A DNA stretch of 64,000 nt. Source: Geothrix sp. Lineage in GTDB: Bacteria > Acidobacteriota > Holophagae > Holophagales > Holophagaceae. Shown here one piece after another: positions 6,874 through 14,371 of the stretch. The DNA is taken from NCBI GenBank assembly GCA_019449415.1, contig JAGRPP010000017.1, forward strand, positions 186,001-250,000, read 5' to 3'. A program made the position numbers and the translations under genes. Position 1 is the first letter of the stretch; each line of letters opens with the position of its first letter. The notes below the pieces were generated by a model. It made no database searches and was not told the DNA's origin. It saw only the letters and a list, made by a program, of their open reading frames with translations.

Positions 6874-9728
6874 TTGGAGGCCTCCGGGCGGGTTGCGGAT
6901 TCGAGCAAGTATAGGAAGCTTCGGTAGACTTGGCCCGTGGATCGGGTCATGCCCACTTCGCAGGTGCGGCTGCTGGCGTAATACCCGTCGAAGGACTGGG
7001 TCTTCACTTCGCGGGCTTCGTGCTTGGTGGCCGAGGCCGTCAGTTCCGCGTGCGTGAAGCCCCGGTCACCCGCAAAGCCGCAGCAGCCCGCGTCCCGCGG
7101 GACCAGGACCTTGTCGGCGCAGGCCTTGGCCACGCCTTCCAGCTGGGGCAGGAGGTTCATCTTCGTCACGGAGCAGACAGGGTGGAGGACCACGGAACCG
7201 ACCTTGCGGGTCACCTTCAGGCGGGGCAGGAGCACATCGTTGGCGAAGGCCGTGCTGTCGATGATCTTCAGCTTGTCGAACCGGGCCTGGTTCTCGGGGG
7301 TGAGGTACCCGCGGCTGGTGATGACGCCGTAGGTGCAGGGGCTGGTGTCCATCACGATGGCCAGGCGGCCCTGGTGGCTCCACTCCCAGAACTTCTCGAT
7401 GGCGTGGTTCACCGTGTAGCGGTGCGCCTCGTCATAGCCCTTGGAGGAGAAGGGCACGCCACAGCAGGTGCCTTCCACATCGAAGGGGATGTGGACGGGG
7501 TACCCGGCGCGCTCCGCCACCTTCACGAGCGCTTCCACCAGGCTCAGTTCCTCGGGCTCTCCGGGCAGGTGCCCCATCATGCGGGAGATGCAGGCGGGGA
7601 AGTAGATGGCCTGGGCACCCTCCAGCTTGGTCACCGGGAGGGCGGCCTTGGCGGGCTTCGGCATCTCGGGACTCCACTGGTGGGAGGCGCCGAAAGCCTT
7701 CATGGCGCGGGTGATGAAGGGCATCACCTTGGGGCCGAAGAGGCTCTGGACGATGTGGCCGCTGCGCAGGGCCAGGCGCATGGCAGGCTCCACCGAGGCG
7801 AAGTTGCGGGCCACGGACAGGGCGATCTTCTGCGCCCGGCGGCTGTGGTTGGCCCGGCGGAAGCGCTTGGTGAGCTGGCCGGTGTCGATGCCCACGGGGC
7901 AGGCGGTGGCGCACAGGCCATCCACCGCGCAGGTATCCAGGGCCATGTAGGGGAACGCTTCCCGCAGGGAGGAGAGCAGGGCGGGATCCTCGCGGTTGGT
8001 TTCCAGGCGGGCCATCTCGCGCCGCACCACGATGCGCTGACGAGGTGTGAGCGTCAGCTCGCGACTGGGGCACTTGGGCTCGCAGTAGCCGCACTCGATG
8101 CACTTGTCGACTTCCTCTTCCACGCCGGGCATGGGCTTGAGGTCGGACAGGTGGCACTTGGGATCGGCATTGAGGATGACGCCGGGGTTCAGCAGGCGCT
8201 GGGGATCCACCAGGGCCTTGAGCTGTTCCATCACGGCCTTGGCCTCGGGGCCCCACTCGGCTTCCACGAAGGGTGCCATGTTGCGGCCCGTGCCGTGCTC
8301 GGCCTTGAGGGCGCCGTCGTATTTCTTCACCACCAGTTCCACCACATCATCGATGAGGGCCGAGTAGCGGTCCACGGCGGCCTGATCGTTGAAGGACTGG
8401 GTGATGACGAAATGCAGGTTGCCGTCCTTGGCATGGCCGAAGAGGATGGCCTCGTCATAGCGGTGCTTGACGAAGAGCTTGGTGAGGTCCACCGCGGCAT
8501 CCGCGAGCTTCTCGATGGGGAAGGCCACATCCTCGATGAGCACGGTGGTGCCGCGGGCGCGCACAGCGCCGACGGACGGGAAGGTCCCTGAACGGATCTT
8601 CCACATCAGGGCCTGCTCCACCGGATCGTGGGTGAAGCGGGCGGGCTCGAGCAGGGTCAGGTGGGCGGCGGCGTCCAGGGCCAGGCGCTCCAGCTCGGCC
8701 CGGGCGGACTCATCCTTGCCCTGGAATTCCACCAGCAGCGCCGCGGCGCCTTCCGGCAGGGTCTTGATGGTGGGGGGCGTGCCGGCCTGGTTCTCCACGG
8801 ACCGCAGCGAGGCCCGGTCCAGCAGCTCCAGGGCTGCGGCGCCGGCATCCCGCAGGGGCACGATGGCCGCGCAGGCGGCATGCAGGTCGGAGAAGATCAG
8901 GAAGCCCGTCACCTTCACGGGCAGATCGGGCACGGATTTCAGCACGGCCTCGGCGATGAAGGCCAGGGTGCCTTCCGAACCCACCAGAAGGTTGCGGAAG
9001 ATGTCCACCGGTCGTTCGTAATCGATAAAGGCGTTGAGCGAATAGCCTGTCGTGTTCTTCATCTTGTACTTGGCGCGGATGCGCTGGGCCAGCGGCTGGT
9101 TGGCTTCCAGGTCGGCCTTCAGCTTGAGCAGCCCTTCGGCCAGCGCCGGCTCGGCCTCGCGGAAGCGCGCATCCGCGTCGGCGGCGGCCGTATCGATCAC
9201 GGTGCCCGAAGGCAGCACGAAGGTCAGGGATTCCAGGGTGTGGTACGCGTTCTGGGTGACGCCGCAGCACATGCCGCTGGAGTTGTTGGAGAGGATGCCG
9301 CCCACGGTGCAGGTGTTGATGGAGGCCGGATCAGGCCCCATCTTGGCGCGGTAGGGGCGCAGGGCGTGGTTCACATGGGCGCCGATGACGCCGGGCTGCA
9401 CCTTCACCTTGGCGCCGCCCTCCAGCACCTGGATGCCGCGCCAGTTGCGGGCGACTTCCACGAGGATGCCGTCGGAGACCGACTGCCCGGACAGGCTCGT
9501 GCCCGCGGCTCGGAAGGTCATGGGGACCTGGAATTCGCGGCTCAGCCGGAACAGGGCCCGGACCTCGTCCACGCTGCCGGCGAAGACCACCGCCTTGGGG
9601 ATGAGGCGATAGAAGCTCGCATCGGAGGCGAAGGCGATCAGATCGACGGGTCGATCCAGAACGCGATCCGGGCCGACGATGGCAACGAGGGCTTCCTTCA
9701 AGGAAGTGGCGATGGCGGCAGTGCTCAT
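6870..9728 (-). CDS. dld: FAD- and Fe-S-dependent D-lactate dehydrogenase (Dld-II type)
   Basis: This 952-aa membrane-associated flavoprotein is likely to oxidise D-lactate to pyruvate. An N-terminal FAD-binding PCMH domain (about 40-180; TSLSGQSVSDG, STGGILSNNSSGMCCG-like region) is followed by the FAD-oxidase C-terminal domain (about 220-480), two 4Fe-4S motifs (CIECGYCEPKC near 543 and CAVDGLCATACP near 603) and two CCG domains (CCGVPF near 756, CCGFAG near 880). Thus GlcD-like and GlcF-like parts are fused, as in Shewanella Dld-II. The ATG at 9728 is preferred because AAGAGG lies 9 bases upstream. Between lctP and this gene there is a strong terminator, so it may be expressed by read-through or from its own promoter. 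A glycolate oxidase is the alternative, but the lactate neighbours argue against it. Confidence 0.9.
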   Translation of the reverse strand: MSTAAIATSLKEALVAIVGPDRVLDRPVDLIAFASDASFYRLIPKAVVFAGSVDEVRALFRLSREFQVPMTFRAAGTSLSGQSVSDGILVEVARNWRGIQVLEGGAKVKVQPGVIGAHVNHALRPYRAKMGPDPASINTCTVGGILSNNSSGMCCGVTQNAYHTLESLTFVLPSGTVIDTAAADADARFREAEPALAEGLLKLKADLEANQPLAQRIRAKYKMKNTTGYSLNAFIDYERPVDIFRNLLVGSEGTLAFIAEAVLKSVPDLPVKVTGFLIFSDLHAACAAIVPLRDAGAAALELLDRASLRSVENQAGTPPTIKTLPEGAAALLVEFQGKDESARAELERLALDAAAHLTLLEPARFTHDPVEQALMWKIRSGTFPSVGAVRARGTTVLIEDVAFPIEKLADAAVDLTKLFVKHRYDEAILFGHAKDGNLHFVITQSFNDQAAVDRYSALIDDVVELVVKKYDGALKAEHGTGRNMAPFVEAEWGPEAKAVMEQLKALVDPQRLLNPGVILNADPKCHLSDLKPMPGVEEEVDKCIECGYCEPKCPSRELTLTPRQRIVVRREMARLETNREDPALLSSLREAFPYMALDTCAVDGLCATACPVGIDTGQLTKRFRRANHSRRAQKIALSVARNFASVEPAMRLALRSGHIVQSLFGPKVMPFITRAMKAFGASHQWSPEMPKPAKAALPVTKLEGAQAIYFPACISRMMGHLPGEPEELSLVEALVKVAERAGYPVHIPFDVEGTCCGVPFSSKGYDEAHRYTVNHAIEKFWEWSHQGRLAIVMDTSPCTYGVITSRGYLTPENQARFDKLKIIDSTAFANDVLLPRLKVTRKVGSVVLHPVCSVTKMNLLPQLEGVAKACADKVLVPRDAGCCGFAGDRGFTHAELTASATKHEAREVKTQSFDGYYASSRTCEVGMTRSTGQVYRSFLYLLESATRPEASK

Positions 9729-9758
9729 GAGAAACATCCTCTTCCCACGGGGGGCGGC

Positions 9759-9796
9759 AAAAGGTCCCGCCGACGGTTGGAGCTGTCGGCGGGACC
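9759..9796 (-). terminator. Intrinsic terminator between lctP and dld
   Basis: A perfect 12-bp stem GGTCCCGCCGAC/GTCGGCGGGACC (9763-9774 and 9785-9796) with a 10-base loop is followed on the minus strand by TTTT. It begins 35 bases after the lctP stop and ends about 30 bases before the dld start codon. Confidence 0.85.
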
Positions 9797-9831
9797 CGGG
9801 GTCATTCAGTACGAGAGCGCCTGGGCCAGAG

Positions 9832-11592
9832 CTACTTGGCCGGGGCAGGGGCGGGCATGGTCGCCGGAGCGGCCGGGGCAACGGGAGCGGGAGCCGTCAC
9901 CACCGCAGGCGCGGCGGGGGGAAGCTGAGGCATCCAGTTGGCGGGCAGGACCTTCGCATAGAGGAAGACCACGACGCCGACCATGGCCGCCAGGGCCAGG
10001 CTGTGGAAGAACACATAGCGGAGGATGGTGCCCTCCTCACCCTGCTGGTTGGTGGCCACGGAGGCCACCACGAGGCTCTGGGCGTCGATCATCTTGCCCA
10101 TGACGCCGCCGGTGGTGTTGGCCGCGGCGGTGAGGATCGGGTTCAGGCCCAGCTGCTGAGCGGTGATCTTCTGGAGACCGCCGAACAGCACATTGGCGGA
10201 GGTGTCGCTGCCGGTCAGGGCCACGCCCAGCCAGCCCAGCATGGCGCTGAAGAAGGGGAACAGCACGCCGGTGCTGGCGAAGGCGAGGCCCATGGTGGCG
10301 TCCAGGCCCGCGGACTTGGAGACGAAACCAAGGCCCAGCATGGCGGCGATGGTGAGCAGGGAGATCTTCACGCGATTGACGGTCTTGCCGAAGATCTTGA
10401 CGAGTTCCAGGAAGCTGAAGCCCGCCACGAGACCACTGAGAATGCCGGCCAGGAGAAGGCTGGTACCCGTCAGGGAGAGCCAGTTGAAGGTCCAGACCGC
10501 GGTTTCAGCGGAAGGCTTGGCCACGACGGGAGGAGCCTTGATCACATTCTTGTGAAGCAGGGGGATCTCGAAGTTCTTGACGGTGTATCCGTAGAGGAAG
10601 TTCGGCTTGTCCTTGGTGCCGCCGTTGAGGAAGGTCTTGACCTGAGGCGTGCCCCAGGCAAACACGAACAGGGACAGGAACACCCAGGGCAGCCAGGCCT
10701 TGACGACCTTGCCGGCAGGCTGTTCGACCTTCACCGCGTGGGCATCTTCACGCTCGTGCTCATAGCGCCAGGTGGTCTTGGGCTGCCAGACCTTCAGGAA
10801 CAGGACCAAGGCCACCATGGAGACGATGGCGCCGATGATGTCCACCAGCCAGGGGCCGTGGAAGTTGCTCACCGCGAACTGCGTGATGGCGAAGCTGCCA
10901 CCGGCCACAAGGCAGGCAGGCCAGACTTCCATCATGGCTTTCCGCCCAGCCATGGTCCAAATGATCCAGAAAGGCACGATCAGCGAGAAGATGGGCAGAA
11001 TGCGGCCAGCGGCGGCGCTCAGCATGTCCAGGGGCAGGCCGGTCACGCCGGCGAGGGCGATCAGGGGGCTGCCCAGGGCGCCGTAGGCCACGGGGGCGGT
11101 GTTGCCGATGAGGGCCAGACCCGCGGCCTGGAGGGGGCGGAAGCCCAGGCCGATCAGCATGGCCGCGGAGATCGCCACGGGCGTGCCGAAGCCGGCGGCG
11201 CCCTCGATGAAGGCACCGAAACTGAAGGCGATCAGCAGGGCCTGGATGCGGCGGTCACCGGCCAGGCCGGCGATGGAATGCTTCACCACTTCGAAGTCCC
11301 CGGACTTCACGGTGATGTCGTAGATGAAGATGGCGTTCAGGACGATCCAGCCGATGGGCATCAGACCGAACAGGGCACCGTGCACGGCGGCCATGCTGGC
11401 CATGCCCGCGGGCATCTTGTAGATCAGGACGGCCACCGCGTAACAGGTGAGGAGGCCCAGGATGGCCGAGTAGTGGGCCTTGACATGTTTGGCCAGGAAG
11501 CCCAACAGCACGAAGACTGGCAATGCTGCCACCAGTGCGGAGAGGAAGATATTCCCCATGACGGGGGAATAGACTTGGGTCCACGGGGTCAT
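9832..11592 (-). CDS. lctP: L-lactate permease, LctP family
   Basis: This inner-membrane protein imports lactate with protons. The 586-aa protein has about a dozen hydrophobic segments, the family stretches GAFIEGAAGFGTPVAI and LTGSDTSANVLFGGLQ, and FPFFSAMLGWLGVALTGSDT. The ATG at 11592 has GGAGG 5 bases upstream and begins the conserved N-terminus; the frame continues upstream for 43 codons through the regulatory region without support. The C-terminal 30 residues are an Ala/Pro repeat that is not part of the transport fold. It is the first gene of the lactate cluster and is divergent from the GntR-type regulator. Confidence 0.95.
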   Translation of the reverse strand: MTPWTQVYSPVMGNIFLSALVAALPVFVLLGFLAKHVKAHYSAILGLLTCYAVAVLIYKMPAGMASMAAVHGALFGLMPIGWIVLNAIFIYDITVKSGDFEVVKHSIAGLAGDRRIQALLIAFSFGAFIEGAAGFGTPVAISAAMLIGLGFRPLQAAGLALIGNTAPVAYGALGSPLIALAGVTGLPLDMLSAAAGRILPIFSLIVPFWIIWTMAGRKAMMEVWPACLVAGGSFAITQFAVSNFHGPWLVDIIGAIVSMVALVLFLKVWQPKTTWRYEHEREDAHAVKVEQPAGKVVKAWLPWVFLSLFVFAWGTPQVKTFLNGGTKDKPNFLYGYTVKNFEIPLLHKNVIKAPPVVAKPSAETAVWTFNWLSLTGTSLLLAGILSGLVAGFSFLELVKIFGKTVNRVKISLLTIAAMLGLGFVSKSAGLDATMGLAFASTGVLFPFFSAMLGWLGVALTGSDTSANVLFGGLQKITAQQLGLNPILTAAANTTGGVMGKMIDAQSLVVASVATNQQGEEGTILRYVFFHSLALAAMVGVVVFLYAKVLPANWMPQLPPAAPAVVTAPAPVAPAAPATMPAPAPAK

Positions 11593-11675
11593 GCAGCCTC
11601 CAGTTGGGTGGGGGGAGTAGGGGATGAAGAGGTAGTTTAGGAAAAGAACCTGGAGGAAGATTACAATGGGTCTAG

Positions 11676-11686
11676 TGGTCAGACCA
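11676..11686. promoter_or_regulatory. FadR/LldR-type operator between lctP and the regulator
   Basis: The perfect palindrome TGGTCAGACCA fits the FadR-subfamily consensus TNGTNNNACNA. It lies 84 bases upstream of the lctP start and 82 upstream of the regulator start, inside an AT-rich stretch (11687-11760) that probably holds the promoters. A second inverted pair, GGGTCTA (11668-11674) and TAGACCC (11741-11747), brackets it. Confidence 0.7.
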
Positions 11687-11767
11687 TAAAAACACCTTCT
11701 GCTTTTGATCACACTTTGCATGTGTTATTTTTTATGGACTTAGACCCCTAACATAAAGCGAACCCCC

Positions 11768-12484
11768 ATGGAATTCACCCCCATCAAGACCAAGCGGCTC
11801 TACGAAGAGATCGTCGAGCAGATCAAACAGCTCATCACCGACGGAAAGCTGAAGCCCGGGGACAAACTGCTGGCCGAGCGGGAACTGGCCGAGCGGTTCC
11901 AGGTCAGCCGGGCCTCGGTACGCGAGGCCATCCGTACCCTCGAGATGCTAGGCGTCATCGACATCCGCCCGGGAGAAGGGACCTTCGTGCGGAGCAGTGA
12001 GACCGACGACATCATCCGGCCACTCGCGATGTTCCTCGCCGTCGAGCGCAGCTCGCTGCTCGACATGTTCGAGATGCGGCGGATCTTCGAGACCGCCACG
12101 GCCAGCCTCGCCGCAGAGCGCGCCACCATGGAGGAGCTGGATCAGATCGAATCCATGCTCGAGAGCATGAAGGAACGGCTGAATGTGCAGGACCCGGAGA
12201 AAGGCGAGGAGTTCGATGCCGCCTTCCACCACGCGGTCGCCGAGGCCACCCACAACAGCCTTCTGACCAAGCTGTTCAAGACTGTCTCCGAAGAGTTCGC
12301 CAAGGCCAACTCCGTGGCCCGCCGCCAGCTGTACCACGACAACATCCAGAACGCCCAGAAGATCATCGACCAGCACTCCGAGATCCTCGCCGCCATCCGA
12401 TCCGGCTCGCCCCAGATGGCCTCCAAGGCCATGCTGACCCACCTGATCTTCGCGGAAGACGAGCTGAGGAAATGGATCGTCTAG
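11768..12484 (+). CDS. FadR/LldR-family (GntR) transcriptional regulator
   Basis: This 238-aa regulator has an N-terminal winged helix (residues 8-75; LLAERELAERFQVSRASVREAIRTLEMLG and the wing GEGTFVRS) and an all-helical FCD ligand-binding domain (about 85-230) with conserved Asp, Arg and His positions (for example FHHAVAEATHN). It is divergent from lctP and a FadR-type palindrome lies between them. It is therefore likely that it represses lctP-dld-lutABC in the absence of lactate, as LldR and LutR do elsewhere; the effector and the sign of control are inferred. The ATG at 11768 lacks a strong ribosome site. Confidence 0.9.
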   Translation: MEFTPIKTKRLYEEIVEQIKQLITDGKLKPGDKLLAERELAERFQVSRASVREAIRTLEMLGVIDIRPGEGTFVRSSETDDIIRPLAMFLAVERSSLLDMFEMRRIFETATASLAAERATMEELDQIESMLESMKERLNVQDPEKGEEFDAAFHHAVAEATHNSLLTKLFKTVSEEFAKANSVARRQLYHDNIQNAQKIIDQHSEILAAIRSGSPQMASKAMLTHLIFAEDELRKWIV

Positions 12485-12495
12485 ACAAACGGTGA

Positions 12496-12518
12496 CGAGG
12501 GCACTTTCTGTGCCCTCG
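12496..12518. terminator. Bidirectional hairpin between regulator and tRNA-Ile2
   Basis: The 9-bp stem CGAGGGCAC/GTGCCCTCG with a 5-base loop lies 12 bases after the regulator stop and 24 bases beyond the tRNA 3' end. T-runs on either side are short, so efficiency is uncertain. Confidence 0.55.
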
Positions 12519-12541
12519 CCCTCTTTCGCATTCCGGCGAAA

Positions 12542-12617
12542 TGGTGGCCCCGGTGGGGTTCGAACCCACGACCAAGCGGTTATGAGCCGCCAGCTCTGAC
12601 CGCTGAGCTACAGGGCC
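12542..12617 (-). tRNA. tRNA-Ile2 (CAT, lysidine-modified)
   Basis: This is a complete 76-base tRNA with CCA encoded. The acceptor GGCCCTG pairs with CGGGGCC, the anticodon stem-loop is GCGGCTCATAACCGC and the T-arm is GTGGGTTCGAACCCCAC. The CAT anticodon plus the GGCC..GGCC acceptor and CTTGGTC variable region resemble the tRNA-Ile whose C34 is changed to lysidine by TilS to read AUA. A TACACT -10-like box (12629-12624, minus strand) lies 6 bases upstream; I found no clear -35. Confidence 0.85.
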
Positions 12618-12652
12618 GGAGCCAGTGTAGCAAGGCGGGCCGGGCCGCTCCG

Positions 12653-13276
12653 TCACACTCCGGGGATGGCCCGGCCCCCTTGGGCGAAATCCAGTAGCTG
12701 GATCATCCGTTCCGCCAGGGCTGGAAGATCGGGCGACTCCAGCAGGAACTGGCGCTCGGTCGGCTCGAAGTCCAGGGCCATCGCCAGCGTGTTCAGCCGG
12801 GCTGCGTCTTCCAGGGGCAGGTCCAGGAGTTCCTTGAGCTGGGTTTCGATGCCTTCGGCGGCGGCATAAGCGTGGAGTGACTCCATGAGGCGGCGGCGAT
12901 GCGGTCCTGGCCAGAGCACGGAACTGTCGAAGGGGAGCGGCTCGGTGCGCGCCTGACGGAAGCTCTTGCCGGGAACCTCTTCGAGAATCCGTACTGCCTC
13001 CTTGCCTTGCACCAGCAGGTTCCAGCGCCCGCCGGTCAACGGTTCAGCCCTGACCACCTCCGCCAGGCAACCCACCTCGAAGGTCGAGGCCGTCTCTCCG
13101 AAAGGGCCCGCATCCGGACTCTCCCTCATCAGCACGAGGACCAGATGGTGGTATCCGTTCAGCACCTCGACCGTCATCTCCTGATAGCGGGGCTCGAAGA
13201 CATGCAACGGCAGGAAGGTCTGCGGAAAGAGCACGACCTGGGGCAGGGGGAAGAGGGGAAGAATGGCTGGTAGCAT
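12653..13276 (-). CDS. Lon N-terminal (LAN/PUA-like) domain protein
   Basis: This 207-aa protein consists of the Lon protease substrate-recognition domain alone: the start MLPAILPLFPLPQVVLFP, the HVFEPRYQEM segment and the GCLAEV strand are characteristic. There is no AAA+ or peptidase part. Stand-alone LonN proteins are common and their role is unproven; binding of peptides or unfolded protein is plausible. The ATG at 13276 has AAGGTG upstream; a much longer frame to 13696 runs antisense through kdsD and is not coding. It is divergent from kdsD with only 34 bases between the starts. Confidence 0.85.
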   Translation of the reverse strand: MLPAILPLFPLPQVVLFPQTFLPLHVFEPRYQEMTVEVLNGYHHLVLVLMRESPDAGPFGETASTFEVGCLAEVVRAEPLTGGRWNLLVQGKEAVRILEEVPGKSFRQARTEPLPFDSSVLWPGPHRRRLMESLHAYAAAEGIETQLKELLDLPLEDAARLNTLAMALDFEPTERQFLLESPDLPALAERMIQLLDFAQGGRAIPGV

Positions 13277-13310
13277 GAACACCTTGCACCATCCCATCGG
13301 AGTCGGAACA

Positions 13311-14297
13311 GTGAAGGATGAGAACCAGGCCACCGCCGCGCAGGAAGTCGGCCACGCCGTGCTGGACGCGGTTCGAGGAGGCCTCGCGGAGCTCCGGGAA
13401 ACCTGGGATCCCGCCCAGGTGAATGCGTGGTGCCAGATGGTGCTGGGCCGAACCGGACGCGTGGTGCTCACGGGCATGGGCAAGTCGGGCCTCGTGGCCC
13501 AGAAGGTGGCGGCGACTCTGGCGTCGACCGGATGCCCGAGCTTCTTCCTCCATCCTGCCGAAGCCCTGCACGGCGATCTCGGCATGGTGACCCCCGACGA
13601 CTCGGTGCTGGCGCTTTCCAACAGCGGCGAAAGCGAGGAGGTCGTCCGCCTCCTGCCGAGCCTGTTGCGCCTGGGGATTCCCCTGGCGGCCATCACCGCG
13701 CGCTCCGAGAGCAGCCTGGGGGAGGCCGCCCAGTGGACCTTCCTCTACCGGTTGCCCCTGGGAGAGGGGTGCCCCCTCGATCTGGCCCCCATGGCGAGCA
13801 CCACCCTTCAGCTGGTCTGGGGTGACCTCCTGGCCGCCACGCTCATGGACCGACGAGGGTTCACCCGGGATAACTTCGCACTGAATCATCCCGCTGGAAG
13901 TCTTGGCGCGAAGCTCATGAAAGTCGGGAGTTTGATGCACACCGCATGGCCTAGGGTCGAACCTTCGTCCACCCTGACCGAGGTGCTGCGCGCCATGACC
14001 GAAGGGCGACTGGGCATGACCAGCGTCATGCTGGGCGCCAGCCTAAGCGGCGTCATCACCGATGGCGACATCCGCCGGGCCCTCGAAACCGCCGAACGGG
14101 AGGGACGGAACCCGCTTGGACTTCACGCCGAGCAGATCATGACCCGGACTCCGGCCCGGATCAGTCGCGAGGCCTTGGCCCTTGAAGCCGCCGCCGACAT
14201 GGAAGCCCGGAAGATCACCTTCCTCATGGTCGAACAGGAAGGGCGTCCCTGCGGCGTCATCCACATCCACGATCTTCTGGCGGCAAAGGTCTTGTGA
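13311..14297 (+). CDS. kdsD: Arabinose-5-phosphate isomerase
   Basis: KdsD converts ribulose 5-phosphate to arabinose 5-phosphate, the first step of KDO synthesis for lipopolysaccharide. An SIS domain (about 40-175) has GRVVLTGMGKSGLVAQK, HPAEALHGDLGM and LALSNSGESEEV; two CBS domains follow (about 205-325). The GTG at 13311 is preferred because it gives 328 aa, the usual family length, with GGAG about 9 bases upstream; an ATG at 13275 would add 12 residues. The next gene is an LPS-export permease, which supports an LPS role. Confidence 0.93.
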   Translation: MKDENQATAAQEVGHAVLDAVRGGLAELRETWDPAQVNAWCQMVLGRTGRVVLTGMGKSGLVAQKVAATLASTGCPSFFLHPAEALHGDLGMVTPDDSVLALSNSGESEEVVRLLPSLLRLGIPLAAITARSESSLGEAAQWTFLYRLPLGEGCPLDLAPMASTTLQLVWGDLLAATLMDRRGFTRDNFALNHPAGSLGAKLMKVGSLMHTAWPRVEPSSTLTEVLRAMTEGRLGMTSVMLGASLSGVITDGDIRRALETAEREGRNPLGLHAEQIMTRTPARISREALALEAAADMEARKITFLMVEQEGRPCGVIHIHDLLAAKVL

Positions 14298-14371
14298 ATG
14301 TCCGGCCCAGATCGAGGCCGTGATTCAAGGTTACATAATATACATTATCGAAAGCTAAATCTGGACCCCAA

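Noticed and set aside
12653-13696. Longer form of the LonN protein (347 codons)
   Set aside because: The extra 140 codons are antisense to kdsD, and the LonN fold starts at MLPAILPLFPLPQ, after a ribosome-binding site.
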